This document shows positions 42,749 through 52,893 of a stretch of DNA of 64,000 bases, one piece after another. The stretch comes from Holophagae bacterium (GTDB lineage: Bacteria; Acidobacteriota; Holophagae; Acanthopleuribacterales; Acanthopleuribacteraceae): NCBI GenBank assembly GCA_029263455.1, contig JAJCXM010000017.1, positions 1 to 64,000 on the forward strand. Reading direction: 5' to 3'. The notes beneath the pieces are model-generated. The model ran no database searches, was not told the origin of the DNA, and saw only the letters and a list, made by a program, of their open reading frames with translations. The first letter of the stretch is position 1. Each line of letters starts with the position of its first letter. Position numbers and translations under genes: made by a program.

Positions 42749-43656
42749 GAGGTCACCATAAAATTGGTAGACTCCTCGCTAACATCGATGTCATCGACGA
42801 CAAAATCAATCGCGTCGCCGTCGATTTGGCTTGGGGCTTTGTGATCGCTGTAAGCGAGTCTAACACGTTGGCAAAGCTGACGTTTGAATGCTTTGTTTTG
42901 ATCGATGCGACCGGTGGCAATAGACCAAATCATGGCAAGGGCGGCCCAACGCCCAGGTTTCGTATAAACCAGAACCATTAACTGGTTTGCTGCTGGTCGT
43001 GTTGGACATATGCGAAATGGACCGCCGTAATGACAAATCCGAGAGGCAATGGCCCAAACGCCGCGAATGGGTTTGGCCTGGTCGCAAGTCACATCAAATG
43101 TCGGATAGGTGTAATCGATTAAGGCGCGAATACCGCTAAACACGAAAGCGGCCTTGCGTAACTTGTTCTTTAATCCCTGGGTCGTTCGGATCAGAATCTC
43201 GGCGTCGATTCCGGCACTCCACATCATCAAAAAGGGATGTGATTGGTTAATTCGACCATGTGCGTGCTTTATTGTGGTCCTGGCGTTATTCAGAAAGTCG
43301 ATGAAGCGATAACTGTGTTTGGGTAAGTCGAATTCGATCGAGAGCACATTAGCAGTACCTCTGCCCAAGAATGCGGTACGTAGAAATCTGGTCGAGGTTT
43401 GAGCCAGCTGAGCCATCGTACCGTCGCCACCAACCACGATTAAGATGGATTGTGCGTCGTTTTCGTGCCTTTCGATGGGCGCTTGTGGACCAGGTGGGTT
43501 CGTTTGACGCACGTCCACCTGATGGCCCAAATCCACGAGTTGTTCGCGAATTTGGGCCACGGATCTAGCTGAACTCTTACGCCCAGAGACAGGATTATAG
43601 GCAATTACATATGAAGCGTGTTCATCCGGTTTCTGGGTTTCTTGGTTAGGCGTCAA
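42745..43656 (-). CDS. Diacylglycerol-kinase-family lipid kinase
   Basis: About 303 residues. DAGK catalytic signatures are [14 protein letters not shown] (nucleotide-binding strand), [17 protein letters not shown] (the GGDGT loop), and [14 protein letters not shown], with [13 protein letters not shown] near the C-terminus. It phosphorylates a lipid, or possibly a sphingoid-type substrate. The start is unresolved: no in-frame ATG precedes the domain. TTG 43656 (overlapping the end of icd, AAGGA 13 bases upstream) and TTG 43728 are candidates; an ATT just before the domain is also possible. Confidence 0.8.
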   Translation of the reverse strand: MTPNQETQKPDEHASYVIAYNPVSGRKSSARSVAQIREQLVDLGHQVDVRQTNPPGPQAPIERHENDAQSILIVVGGDGTMAQLAQTSTRFLRTAFLGRGTANVLSIEFDLPKHSYRFIDFLNNARTTIKHAHGRINQSHPFLMMWSAGIDAEILIRTTQGLKNKLRKAAFVFSGIRALIDYTYPTFDVTCDQAKPIRGVWAIASRICHYGGPFRICPTRPAANQLMVLVYTKPGRWAALAMIWSIATGRIDQNKAFKRQLCQRVRLAYSDHKAPSQIDGDAIDFVVDDIDVSEESTNFMVTS

Positions 43657-44863
43657 ACTTGGCGCGAAGTCCTTTGTCGATATGGTCGAGGAACTTGTTG
43701 GTGGTAGACCAAGGCTGATCAGGTCCAACTAATAAGGCAAGATCTTTAGTCATGTGACCGCTTTCTACGGTCTCGACACATACGGACTCCAAGGTCTTGG
43801 CAAATTGAGCCAGGGCGTCATTTTGGTCAAGTTTCGCGCGATGCTGCAATCCCCTAGTCCAGGCAAAGATCGAGGCGATCGGGTTTGTGGATGTCTCTTT
43901 TCCTTGCTGATGTTGGCGGTAATGGCGTGTGACCGTACCGTGTGCTGCTTCGGCCTCACATACGTCTCCATTTGGCGTTAACAAAACAGAGGTCATCAAC
44001 CCTAAGGATCCAAACCCTTGAGCGACGGTGTCCGACTGTACATCACCATCGTAGTTCTTGCAGGCCCAAACGAACTTTCCATTGGTTTTAAGTGCAAATG
44101 CGACCATGTCATCTATAAGCCGATGCTCGTACCAAATACCGGCGTCTTTAAAGGCAGATTCGAAATCAGCTTCAAATACCTCCTGGAAAAGGTCCTTGAA
44201 GCGGCCGTCATAAGCCTTGAGGATGGTGTTTTTTGTAGACATATACAAAGGCCACTTTCGCACCAAAGCATAGTTCATACACGATTTTGCAAACCCTCGA
44301 ATCGAATCATCAAGGTTATACATACCCATGGCAACGCCGCTACTTGGGAAATCGAATATTTCATATTCGGTAGCTTCGCCGCCATCATTGGGCGTGAATT
44401 TCATGGTCAGCTTGCCGGGACCATTGATTAACATGTCCGTCGCGCGGTATTGGTCTCCAAAAGCGTGACGGCCAATGACGATGGGATGTTCCCAGCCTGG
44501 CACGTATCTAGGCACGTTACGGCAAATAATGGGTTCGCGAAAAACCGTTCCGCCGATGATGTTACGGATGGTTCCGTTTGGGCTACGCCACATCTTTTTG
44601 AGCCCGAACTCGGTAACGCGATCTTCGTCCGGCGTAATAGTTGCGCATTTGATGCCGACTTTGTGTTTTAGGATGGCGTGCGCCGCATCTACCGTTATTT
44701 GGTCGTTGGTCTTGTCACGCGCTTCAATGCCCAGATCAAAATATTCGATGGGCATGTCCAGGTAGGGAATGATCAATCGTTTCTTGATAAAAGCCCATAT
44801 GATTCGTGTCATTTCATCGCCATCTAGTTCGACGACGGGATTCGTTACTTTGATTTTCTGCAT
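43646..44863 (-). CDS. icd: NADP-dependent isocitrate dehydrogenase
   Basis: 405 residues, of the eukaryotic-like homodimeric NADP type rather than the E. coli type. Signatures are [34 protein letters not shown] (substrate Ser/Asn/Arg), [20 protein letters not shown] in part with [20 protein letters not shown] (metal Asp residues), and [12 protein letters not shown]. It converts isocitrate to 2-oxoglutarate and makes NADPH. AAGGAT lies nine bases before the ATG. The lipid kinase frame overlaps its 3' end. Confidence 0.97.
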   Translation of the reverse strand: MQKIKVTNPVVELDGDEMTRIIWAFIKKRLIIPYLDMPIEYFDLGIEARDKTNDQITVDAAHAILKHKVGIKCATITPDEDRVTEFGLKKMWRSPNGTIRNIIGGTVFREPIICRNVPRYVPGWEHPIVIGRHAFGDQYRATDMLINGPGKLTMKFTPNDGGEATEYEIFDFPSSGVAMGMYNLDDSIRGFAKSCMNYALVRKWPLYMSTKNTILKAYDGRFKDLFQEVFEADFESAFKDAGIWYEHRLIDDMVAFALKTNGKFVWACKNYDGDVQSDTVAQGFGSLGLMTSVLLTPNGDVCEAEAAHGTVTRHYRQHQQGKETSTNPIASIFAWTRGLQHRAKLDQNDALAQFAKTLESVCVETVESGHMTKDLALLVGPDQPWSTTNKFLDHIDKGLRAKFDA

Positions 44864-44931
44864 GTGATTTTGATCCTTTTTGATGTGGTTTGATTTGCTC
44901 TAATTATTGGCTGAGTGAAAAACGGCTGGCA

Positions 44932-46734
44932 TTATAGGGAGGCGGGTAGTGTGTGGGTCCGTCCCTTGTTCTGTTCTTTGAGATACGACGTGAGCGGCTC
45001 GAAATATTCTAATAGCGGTTTGGCTGATACGTCACTGCCCAGATGCTCTTTCATGACCTTGCGCCAATCTTCTGTGGCCCCCAACTTCAGTACGTTAGCT
45101 AGGAATTCGCCGGTTTTTTGGCTACCGTAATAGTTGGTGTTGCGAACGTCTTGTTGCAGTATCTGCTTTGCGATGTGGGCATGAAACTGGTGCAGGATGA
45201 CATTTGAAATTGCGTAATCGTAATACTGGGCTGCGTCGTTGTTAATGTGTGTCTTCGTGGCTGCGTCACAATAAGATTCGTCACGAGTAGATGGTGGCTC
45301 AATTCCTTGGTATGTTTTGACGTAACTCCACCAACGAGCGTTATATTCACTTGCCGTAAGCTCGCCCGCATATAAGTCCCGCTCGAAGTGGGTCATGACG
45401 CCCGCGGACCATGGTAAGAACACCACATAGTCCAGAGCTTCTTTGAGTAGCGCTTTCATGTCGTCGGTTTTGACATCGTTTTTCACAATGCCACGTCCCT
45501 GCAAGAAGGCCTTTTGCATGGAAGCCAGTCCCATCAATGAACCGATCGCCTCATGAAATCCGCGATTGGCACCTTCTCTCAAAAGAACGGGCACTTCGGG
45601 TCTTGTATAACAGAGGTAATAGTAAATATGACCCAATTCATGGTGCGTCGTTTGATACCAGCGCGCGTTTCCTTGCACGCTCATTAAGGAACGCACGTCA
45701 CGGTCGAGATCCATGTGCCAAGCACTGGCGTGATTGTTTTTTTTGAATCCGGCATCGGCGGCTAATGGGTATAACGACGACTTTTCATAAAAAACAGGTG
45801 GCAGTCTTTCAAAACCGAGACTGACATAAAAATTCTCGGCCTGTTTGACAAGCCATTCGGGTTTCTGATTGGCCAAAAAACCGTCAAGGTCCAAGCCTTC
45901 AACCTGAACGAGATCTGTCCAGTCTTGGCCCCATCGATTAGGCAACCAATGAGCTGGCAATAAGGCTGGTACGTCTTCCTGGCCATACTTTTTAGCGAGT
46001 TCATAGCGCGCCCAAGTGTGAAGTTCGCGGTATAAAGGCCAAACTTCTTCGACGAATTGATGATTGAGGGTGATCATCTCTTCTACCGTCATGTCGTATG
46101 CCGATACTTGATAATGAAAATAATCGTCGTAGCCTAACGCTTTGACGGTTTTGTTTCTCAACTGGACGAGTTCGGCCAGTCCTGGCTTGAGTTGGCTTCC
46201 CACCTCTTTGGATGAGGTCCAGGCTGCCAGTCGTTCTTTGACATCATCGCTGTCCGATAAGATGTCATCAAGGTCGTTCACGCTGACAGACTTGGCATTG
46301 AGCTTAAAGTCAAACCCAAATAATGCTTCGTTCTGTTTCGCTTCAGCGGCAATGCGTTTGGCGACTAAATCCGGATGTGTTTGCGGGTTATTGGCTGCCA
46401 AATAGAGAACTTGCTGCAGTTGCTTGACTTGGAGTCCACTGAGTTCTTTACTTTGGGCAAGGAACGTACGGGCTTTTTTGATGTGGTCAACAGCACCAGT
46501 AAACGCAGCAAGTGCTTTGTTAGCTGACTCAACCTTCATTTGGTTTTTGTTGTCGCCCTCAACGATGTGGGTATTGGCGTCCCACTCCGCACTAGATGAG
46601 GCAGCGTAAAGCGTCTGGTACTGCTTTGAATATTCCACCAAAAATTGATCCACTTGTTTGGCAAGATCGTCGCCAGTTTGGGCTAATGCTGCAAATGGCG
46701 TCACGAATATTAACGAAACAAAAAATCGGGACAT
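44932..46734 (-). CDS. M2-family peptidyl-dipeptidase (ACE-like)
   Basis: 600 residues from ATG 46734 (GGAGG four bases upstream), with a signal peptide (MSRFFVSLIFVTPFAALAQ). The zinc motif HHELGHIYYYL is near residue 363, with the third-ligand Glu in GFHEAIGSLM about 25 residues on. Its layout follows angiotensin-converting-enzyme homologues, periplasmic dicarboxypeptidases that release dipeptides from peptide C-termini. It lies 14 bases after the M28 peptidase gene, so the two form a secreted peptide-degrading operon. Confidence 0.95.
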   Translation of the reverse strand: MSRFFVSLIFVTPFAALAQTGDDLAKQVDQFLVEYSKQYQTLYAASSSAEWDANTHIVEGDNKNQMKVESANKALAAFTGAVDHIKKARTFLAQSKELSGLQVKQLQQVLYLAANNPQTHPDLVAKRIAAEAKQNEALFGFDFKLNAKSVSVNDLDDILSDSDDVKERLAAWTSSKEVGSQLKPGLAELVQLRNKTVKALGYDDYFHYQVSAYDMTVEEMITLNHQFVEEVWPLYRELHTWARYELAKKYGQEDVPALLPAHWLPNRWGQDWTDLVQVEGLDLDGFLANQKPEWLVKQAENFYVSLGFERLPPVFYEKSSLYPLAADAGFKKNNHASAWHMDLDRDVRSLMSVQGNARWYQTTHHELGHIYYYLCYTRPEVPVLLREGANRGFHEAIGSLMGLASMQKAFLQGRGIVKNDVKTDDMKALLKEALDYVVFLPWSAGVMTHFERDLYAGELTASEYNARWWSYVKTYQGIEPPSTRDESYCDAATKTHINNDAAQYYDYAISNVILHQFHAHIAKQILQQDVRNTNYYGSQKTGEFLANVLKLGATEDWRKVMKEHLGSDVSAKPLLEYFEPLTSYLKEQNKGRTHTLPASL

Positions 46735-46748
46735 GGGACCTCCGGAGT

Positions 46749-48149
46749 TTATGGGATGGCTTTTATGAGCCATTTAGGCGCGTCGTCACGATTTGCACAG
46801 GTCGTGATTGCACGGGCTAGAAAGCCAGTGACTTGATTTAAATGTGCATAGTCAAGTCTATCAGCATGATCTTGAGCGTTGTGGTAATCGGGAAAGTCAT
46901 AACTCAAACTGATGGTATGCGCTGGGATGTTTGCTTGAGCGAAGGGTGCGTTATCGCTACGGTAGAAATAAGCGTCCGAGAGTTGTGGATGCCTGTAGAC
47001 ATGCAATGAGTCGTTGACGGCCGTTTCAGCAATCTGCGCAGGTAGGGTTGAGTAATTGTAGCCTGTAATCGCAATAGAGCCCTTGGGTATATCTGCAGGC
47101 CGGCTGTTGTCGTCTATGCGACCAAGTTGTTCGAAATTCAACATGGCAACAATCGACTTGAGTGCTATGGGCGTTGCAGCTACGAATGAACGTGAGCCTA
47201 AGAATCCAGCCTCTTCGCCGTAAAACGCAACGAACAAAACGCTTCGACGTGGTGGTGATTTCATCATAAGTCGTGCACATTCAAGCAACGCCGCGACGCC
47301 GCTTGCGTTGTCGTTTGCACCATTCCAAATTAGGTCATTCTTATCTTGTCCTAGGCTGCCTCGTGGAAATCCATGGCCAAGTGCGTGCCCCACATGATCA
47401 TAATGTGCGCCGACAACAAAATACTCCTCTTTCAAGTCAGCGTCAGTGCCACGAATCTGGCCTACCACGTTATGGACCTTTACCTTACGTTCTGAATGGG
47501 CGTTAAGGGACACATCAATATGGGTGCTTTCAGTCAGGAAGTCCCAATCTTGCTCGTCATTAAGCATAACAACAGGGACTTTAAAGTATTGGGATAGCAT
47601 GTGTAGTTCTGAATGTTCCTGGGGTGCAAGGGCGCTCGTTAACAAAATGACGGCACAACCCGCACTAATGTAGTGAACCATCTCTGCCATAGAGTTAGGT
47701 GGCCGATCCAATACAACGGCATGTTGTTTGCTCGCGCGTCCCAGTTCGGTTAGATTCTTGGCTCGGACAATTAAGAGATCTTGTAATTGAATGGATCTTG
47801 GCAGCGGAAATACGGACCGAAATTTCTTCACGACACGAATTGTCGATTGCGGTTTTTTGAGCTTGATCCGACCTGGGTCAGACGCTTCTTGAAACGCCTT
47901 GACCTCTCCCGTTTGAAAATATGAATTTGCAACGGGTGCGAGGCCAACTCTTTTCATTTCCTCTCTGATATATTCGGCAGCACGGTTTAGACCGGGCGAT
48001 GGCGTGGATCTTCCCAATAACTGATCATCTGCCAAGAACCGGACGTGAGATTGCAGATTGTCAATCGAAGCCTCGAAGCCAAGGGCTTCGACGCTTTGAG
48101 ATGGCAGACAAAGCGACCACAAAGATAAGAGAATGTGTGTTGATATCAA
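46749..48149 (-). CDS. M28-family zinc metallopeptidase
   Basis: 466 residues with a signal peptide (ISTHILLSLWSLCLPSQSVEA). A PA-type insert lies in the middle and the catalytic domain holds the zinc ligands: VVGAHYDHVG (His, Asp), NGANDNASGVAALLE (Asp), FYGEEAGFLGS (catalytic Glu), and a C-terminal YHNAQDHADRLDY (His). Acts as an aminopeptidase or dipeptidase on the outside of the inner membrane. The start is TTG 48149 with no strong ribosome site; ATG 48155 is out of frame. Confidence 0.9.
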   Translation of the reverse strand: MISTHILLSLWSLCLPSQSVEALGFEASIDNLQSHVRFLADDQLLGRSTPSPGLNRAAEYIREEMKRVGLAPVANSYFQTGEVKAFQEASDPGRIKLKKPQSTIRVVKKFRSVFPLPRSIQLQDLLIVRAKNLTELGRASKQHAVVLDRPPNSMAEMVHYISAGCAVILLTSALAPQEHSELHMLSQYFKVPVVMLNDEQDWDFLTESTHIDVSLNAHSERKVKVHNVVGQIRGTDADLKEEYFVVGAHYDHVGHALGHGFPRGSLGQDKNDLIWNGANDNASGVAALLECARLMMKSPPRRSVLFVAFYGEEAGFLGSRSFVAATPIALKSIVAMLNFEQLGRIDDNSRPADIPKGSIAITGYNYSTLPAQIAETAVNDSLHVYRHPQLSDAYFYRSDNAPFAQANIPAHTISLSYDFPDYHNAQDHADRLDYAHLNQVTGFLARAITTCANRDDAPKWLIKAIP

Positions 48150-48313
48150 AACCCATCAAGAATATCGGTCACCAATAAACTTTTCAACTGCTTTGAACGT
48201 CCTTGCTTATTGTAAAGAATCCGTAAATCGAATTTGTGTGTCGTCTGAAGTCGGCAAGTAATGGGATTTTGAGCTAACATGGGATGCACGAGGTCATAGC
48301 TCCAGAGGGAAGA

Positions 48314-49360
48314 ATGAAATTAAGCTCATTCATGGATATACCACCTGCGCCGGATGCGGGTTTGTTCGGTTTTGAGTATGGGTGTCAAGAAACCAAGGTT
48401 GCAATCGTTGGTGTGCCTTGGGAACCAACTGTTTCCTATCGACGGGGGACCTCGCTGGCACCCGCGGCCGTCATTCCAGCCTCACACCAACTGGACCTAT
48501 TTGACGCGATGGTTGGTGCTAGTTTCGGCGATGCGGTGGGCATGTTGCCCATTAATCCTGCATGGCAGGAAATGAATGAGATTTGTCAAAAGAAAGCCGA
48601 TCCCATCATTGCGAGGGGCGGATTGGTAGACGGCGAACTGAAACGCGATCTTGAATATATTAATCAGTGTTCTGAACAGTTGAATCGAGAACTCTTTGCA
48701 CTAGTGGGTGATTTATTGGCGAACGGCAAAACCGTTGGCATCATGGGCGGTGATCACTCATGTCCTTACGGTTCTATCCTTGCTCATTACGATCGTTATC
48801 CAGGCATGGGTATCCTTCACATAGATGCCCATTCTGATTTGAGGTTGGCCTACGAAGGGTTCTTGTTTTCACACGCGTCAATTATGTACAACCTCATTCA
48901 CGAAATTCCTGAATTGAATCGTCTCATCTCGGTTGGTATCCGGGACTATTCTGATGAAGAATTTCGCATTGCTAAAAACCACCCAAGTATTCGCACCTTT
49001 TACGATCACGATATGAAACGCCAGGGGTTCCAGGGTCGGACGTGGGCCGACATGAGTAATGAGATTATTGAAGGATTACCCGAACTTGTGTATGTCTCTT
49101 TTGATATTGACGGATTAGAGCAACGCTTTTGCCCCAACACAGGCACACCCGTTCCAGGCGGCTTAGATTTTGATCAGGCCGTATATTTGCTTGAACATGT
49201 CGTACGTTCAGGTCGCCGTATTGTCGGTTTTGATTTGGTTGAGGTGGCCCCAAATCCAAATGATGCCCGTGACGAGTGGGACCTCAACGTCGCCGCAAGG
49301 TTGCTTCACAAACTCAGTAGTTTGGCGTATATGAGCCAATCAGGTAAATGTTCCTACTAA
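48314..49360 (+). CDS. Arginase/agmatinase/formiminoglutamase-family enzyme
   Basis: 348 residues. Manganese-binding motifs are IMGGDHSCP (His), ILHIDAHSDLRLAY (Asp, His, Asp) and VSFDIDGLEQRFCP (Asp, Asp; the more usual last residues are DP). The TGTPVPGGLDFDQ loop follows. This ureohydrolase group includes agmatinase-like proteins of unknown substrate, so urea release from agmatine, arginine or another guanidino compound is possible. ATG 48314 has GAGGGAAGA just upstream; an earlier ATG at 48284 is less likely. Convergent with ndh, overlapping by four bases. Confidence 0.9.
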   Translation: MKLSSFMDIPPAPDAGLFGFEYGCQETKVAIVGVPWEPTVSYRRGTSLAPAAVIPASHQLDLFDAMVGASFGDAVGMLPINPAWQEMNEICQKKADPIIARGGLVDGELKRDLEYINQCSEQLNRELFALVGDLLANGKTVGIMGGDHSCPYGSILAHYDRYPGMGILHIDAHSDLRLAYEGFLFSHASIMYNLIHEIPELNRLISVGIRDYSDEEFRIAKNHPSIRTFYDHDMKRQGFQGRTWADMSNEIIEGLPELVYVSFDIDGLEQRFCPNTGTPVPGGLDFDQAVYLLEHVVRSGRRIVGFDLVEVAPNPNDARDEWDLNVAARLLHKLSSLAYMSQSGKCSY

Positions 49361-50661
49361 CCGTCAGATGGCAGATCGGATTTGGAACCTATCGAGCCAG
49401 ATAAATTGATCATCCGTGCGCCACGTTTCCGTGTCACATAGTTCCAGGCCCATTGAAAAAGGACCATGAGCTTGTTGTCGAATTCGACAAGATAAGCAAT
49501 ATGGATGACGACCCAAAGGACCCATGCTGGAAATCCGGATACCTTTAGGCGGCCCAAATCGGCGACAGCTGCATTCCTACCGATGACGGCAAGGCTGCCT
49601 TTATCAATGTATCTAAACGGCTCGCTAGAGCGATTGTGTAGGGAATCCTTAATGAGTCGAGCGGCATAGCGGCCCTGTTGCATCGCCGCGGGTGCTATGC
49701 CCGGTAACGCTTGTCCGGCTGCATCCAAAACGAGCGCCATATCGCCTACCACCAATACGCGGTCATGGTTTGGAATACAGAGATGTGGGGTGACCTTGAG
49801 GCGGCCCTGTTTGTCGCACGCGGCACCATAGCGATGCGCGAGTTTTCCGGCTATTGGTAAACTGCTAACGCCAGCGGCCCAGAGGACGTTTTTACAGGGT
49901 ATCTTTATGAGTGATTCACCTCTTTTGACCGTTAGACTCTCGCTATCCATGGCCGTGACGGTTTCATTAATGTGGATTTCTGCCCCCAGTTTCTCCAGTG
50001 AACGCGCCGCTTTTTGTGACAATTTCTCCGGATAGGCATTTAGAATACGTGGGCCCGCTTCAATGAGTAAGATTTTCGAATCAGAAGGTTTGATGGCGCG
50101 AAAGTTAAGGGTGAGCGTCGTGCGAGCCAACTCGCTGATGGCTCCGGCCAATTCGACGCCTGTTGGTCCGGCACCAATGATTGCAAATGTCATCAGCGCT
50201 TGACGTTTTTGTTCGTCGTTTTCCATTTCGGCCAATTCAAATGCGTTTAAGATGCGACTTCGCATCAATAAAGCATCTTCAACGGTCTTCAGGCTCGGCG
50301 CGGTCGTTTGCCAATCTTGATGACCAAAATAGTTGTACTGAACGCCGACAGCGACCACTAAGTAGTCATAATGATAGTTCTTCTTGAGCCCGCAAACTTC
50401 CTGATTCTCAGGCTTAAAGTCGATAACCTCATCAAGCACGATACGTACATTGTGACGTGACTTCAGGATCCCCCTAAGAGGAGCAGCAATATCGCCAGGG
50501 GATAGGCCGCCAGTCGCGACTTGGTAAAGAAGAGGTTGGAAAAGGTGGTAATTACGTTTGTCGATGAGCGTCACGTCGACGTCTTGCTTGCTAATATGTC
50601 GTGCTGCTTGTAATCCGGCGAAGCCTCCGCCAATAATAACTATCTTGGGACGATGGCCCAT
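49357..50661 (-). CDS. ndh: Type II NADH dehydrogenase (NDH-2)
   Basis: 434 residues. FAD-binding GGGFAGLQAARHI at the N-terminus, NAD-binding FAIIGAGPTGVELAGAISEL in the middle, LVVGDMALVLDAAGQALPGI (FAD contact), and AAMQQGRYAARLIK in the quinone-side region. A C-terminal hydrophobic helix (FPAWVLWVVIHIAYLVEF) anchors it to the membrane. It passes electrons from NADH to quinone without pumping protons. AAGGAGG lies seven bases upstream of the ATG. Its start is 23 bases from the divergent pdxH start. Confidence 0.96.
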   Translation of the reverse strand: MGHRPKIVIIGGGFAGLQAARHISKQDVDVTLIDKRNYHLFQPLLYQVATGGLSPGDIAAPLRGILKSRHNVRIVLDEVIDFKPENQEVCGLKKNYHYDYLVVAVGVQYNYFGHQDWQTTAPSLKTVEDALLMRSRILNAFELAEMENDEQKRQALMTFAIIGAGPTGVELAGAISELARTTLTLNFRAIKPSDSKILLIEAGPRILNAYPEKLSQKAARSLEKLGAEIHINETVTAMDSESLTVKRGESLIKIPCKNVLWAAGVSSLPIAGKLAHRYGAACDKQGRLKVTPHLCIPNHDRVLVVGDMALVLDAAGQALPGIAPAAMQQGRYAARLIKDSLHNRSSEPFRYIDKGSLAVIGRNAAVADLGRLKVSGFPAWVLWVVIHIAYLVEFDNKLMVLFQWAWNYVTRKRGARMINLSGSIGSKSDLPSDG

Positions 50662-50684
50662 AATGTTCCTCCTTGGAAAGAATC

Positions 50685-51287
50685 ATGATTGAAGCTTCAG
50701 CAGACTTAATAAGTGTCCCCCCAAACCCATACGATCTTTTTCGATCATGGTATGACGAAGCCTTAGCCGATGAACGTATTGAGATGGCAGATGCCATCGC
50801 TTTAGCTACCTGTAATTCGCTAGGTGTGCTGTCTAATCGAATGGTACTCATGAAGAGTTACGATGAGCAAGGGGTAGTCTTCGCCACAAATTACGCCAGC
50901 CGCAAGGGCCAAGATCTTAAACAAAACCCGCAAGCCGCGCTACTTTGGTGGTGGCCCGTGTTGGGACGCCAGGTTCGGATGGAAGGGGCTGTAGATCGAG
51001 TCTCCGAAAGCGAAAGTGATCAATTATTCAACGACCGGCCATTGGCTAGCCGTGTCGCCGCCTGTTTATCTAAGCAATCATCTGTTATCAAGGATCGTGA
51101 ACAATTGCTTCAGGAGCACCGGAAACTTTTGCAGAAAGGCGCGCCTACGCGCCCTAACGATTGGGGTGGTTTTCGATTGCGCCCGTTTGCGATTGAATTT
51201 TGGCTGTCCAGACCCAGTCGCATGCATGATAGATGGCACTACAGACAGACTGGCCAACAATGGCAGATTACGCGCTTATCTCCCTGA
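50685..51287 (+). CDS. pdxH: Pyridoxine 5'-phosphate oxidase
   Basis: Forms pyridoxal phosphate from pyridoxine or pyridoxamine phosphate using FMN. 200 residues. Signatures are PYDLFRSWYDEALADERIEM, SNRMVLMKSYDEQGVVFATN, ASRKGQDLKQNPQAALLWWW (FMN-binding Arg-Lys) and WGGFRLRPFAIEFW near the C-terminus. ATG 50685 is preferred over TTG 50673 because GGAAAG lies four bases upstream. It abuts the convergent 51288 gene. Confidence 0.95.
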   Translation: MIEASADLISVPPNPYDLFRSWYDEALADERIEMADAIALATCNSLGVLSNRMVLMKSYDEQGVVFATNYASRKGQDLKQNPQAALLWWWPVLGRQVRMEGAVDRVSESESDQLFNDRPLASRVAACLSKQSSVIKDREQLLQEHRKLLQKGAPTRPNDWGGFRLRPFAIEFWLSRPSRMHDRWHYRQTGQQWQITRLSP

Positions 51288-51800
51288 CTACATATAAAAA
51301 TGCTTGAAGAACCAAACGCTGGGGGCATTGGTTATGCAAGCATCTTCGATGCGAAAAGTGTGCGGGAAATAATCGTCCGCGAGATGCCTAAGCGTCAATC
51401 TTTCCTTGTCGTTCATAAGAGTTGATTTCAGGAAGAGACGTAGATAGGCTTTGTGTTTTCTGATCTCGGATTTCAGCGAACCTAACTCGGTAAGGTTGCC
51501 ATCAAACCCAAGATCTGTGAGGGTATCGATGTTACTACCACCGGTTGAGTCCAAAACATCGGCATTGAGCAAGAATGTCAAATCCAAGATGCTGTATTTG
51601 ACTAGCGCTAATTCACGTTCGACTGCAGATGGCCCTTTAAATTCCAACTCATACTCTAGTTTTTTCTGAATGTGTGCGTGAAGATTCTGAGGAACGTCTA
51701 AGTTCGACTGAAGTGTTACCTTCAGTCCGATCAGCGGGCGCACGGACGTGTATCTTAAGTTGCGTGCAATTCGTACGATATCCGTCGCGGTTGGACTCAT
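51288..51800 (-). CDS. Protein of unknown function
   Basis: 170 residues, mostly helical and soluble, with no recognisable motif (NLRYTSVRPLIGLKV, HIQKKLEYELEFKGPSA, LTFLLNADVLDSTGGSNI, HKAYLRLFLKSTLMNDKE). It begins at an ATG without a clear Shine-Dalgarno site and ends one base after the convergent pdxH stop. It has normal-looking composition and good amino-acid balance, so I consider it real. I do not recognise the family. Confidence 0.55.
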   Translation of the reverse strand: MSPTATDIVRIARNLRYTSVRPLIGLKVTLQSNLDVPQNLHAHIQKKLEYELEFKGPSAVERELALVKYSILDLTFLLNADVLDSTGGSNIDTLTDLGFDGNLTELGSLKSEIRKHKAYLRLFLKSTLMNDKERLTLRHLADDYFPHTFRIEDACITNAPSVWFFKHFYM

Positions 51801-51957
51801 AAAGGATCTCTTTGATCTCAGATTTCTCGGCTACATATGAAGAACATCAGGGTGGAAAGGCTTATTTCTGCCCCCAATGAAATATAGATCGGAGTTTGGG
51901 GATTAAAACTTGAATAAATTGGGCTAAGCCTATGAACGTGTGCTCTGACAGGTTGTT

Positions 51958-52809
51958 TCAAAGCTTTGTTCCACAAATGCGGCAGAAAACGGCATCGGCA
52001 CGTCGCGTTTCAGAACTGCACATGGCACAAGCTCGGACCTCGGAGGGGTCTTCAAATCGGTTCCTTGTCATCTCTGCCGTAACGATACCAGTAGGCACGG
52101 CGATGATACCGTAGCCGAGGATCATAATGAGCGCAGCAAATGCCTGCCCAATAGGGGTTTGTGGCGAAATATCGCCGTAACCGACGGTGGTTAGGGTAAC
52201 AATTGACCAGTAGATACTGCGCGGAATTGAAGTGAATCCATTTGCTTCACCCTCGATAACGTACATGAGCGAACCTACAATGACCACGACAACACCGACC
52301 GAAAAGAGAAAAACGGTTATTTTTCGACGAGAAGCGCGTAGAGATCGGTTGAGATGTTCGACTTCATTTAAGTATTGCACTAACTTTAATACGCGAAAGA
52401 CGCGTAGAACACGAAGTACGCGTATGACAGCCAGAAAATGGGTGCCAGGGAAGAGCAGTGAGACGTAGGTCGGTAATACGGCCAAAAGGTCTATGATCCC
52501 GAAAAAGCTGAACGCGTACTTAGTGGGTCGGCCGACACAGCTCAGTCGTAGGATGTACTCAATCGTAAATAAAATCGTGAATCCCCATTCAAGCAGGTCA
52601 AATAGTTGTCCGTAATTGGCATCCAAGCTTTTGATGCTGTCCAACATAACAACCACCACGCTGGCTAATATTGAGACAATCAGAACGATGTCAAAAGCTT
52701 TGCCTAGCGGCGTGTCTGCTCCGAATATGATTTGATTGAGACGCGCTCTTCGAGCGGAGAATGCGTTTCCTTTTTTGGGTGGGGCGGGCGTATGGAAATT
52801 GAATTTCAT
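51958..52809 (-). CDS. Six-transmembrane K+-channel-like ion transporter with zinc-ribbon tail
   Basis: 283 residues. Six hydrophobic helices with a voltage-sensor-like S4 (VIRVLRVLRVFRVLKL, Arg every third residue), a pore helix and the filter TLTTVGYGD near residue 208, so K+-selective by family. The last 25 residues hold two CxxC pairs (CAMCSSE and FCRICGTKL), a small zinc ribbon. Divergent from the FIST gene, 84 bases apart. Inner-membrane location. Shine-Dalgarno site weak. Confidence 0.9.
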   Translation of the reverse strand: MKFNFHTPAPPKKGNAFSARRARLNQIIFGADTPLGKAFDIVLIVSILASVVVVMLDSIKSLDANYGQLFDLLEWGFTILFTIEYILRLSCVGRPTKYAFSFFGIIDLLAVLPTYVSLLFPGTHFLAVIRVLRVLRVFRVLKLVQYLNEVEHLNRSLRASRRKITVFLFSVGVVVVIVGSLMYVIEGEANGFTSIPRSIYWSIVTLTTVGYGDISPQTPIGQAFAALIMILGYGIIAVPTGIVTAEMTRNRFEDPSEVRACAMCSSETRRADAVFCRICGTKL

Positions 52810-52893
52810 GCCAGTATCTTGCCACAGACAAATTCTTGTTTCATCAATCCTCCGTGTTTATACTGCAGTCTAAACGTTTCAGATAGGTTATGT

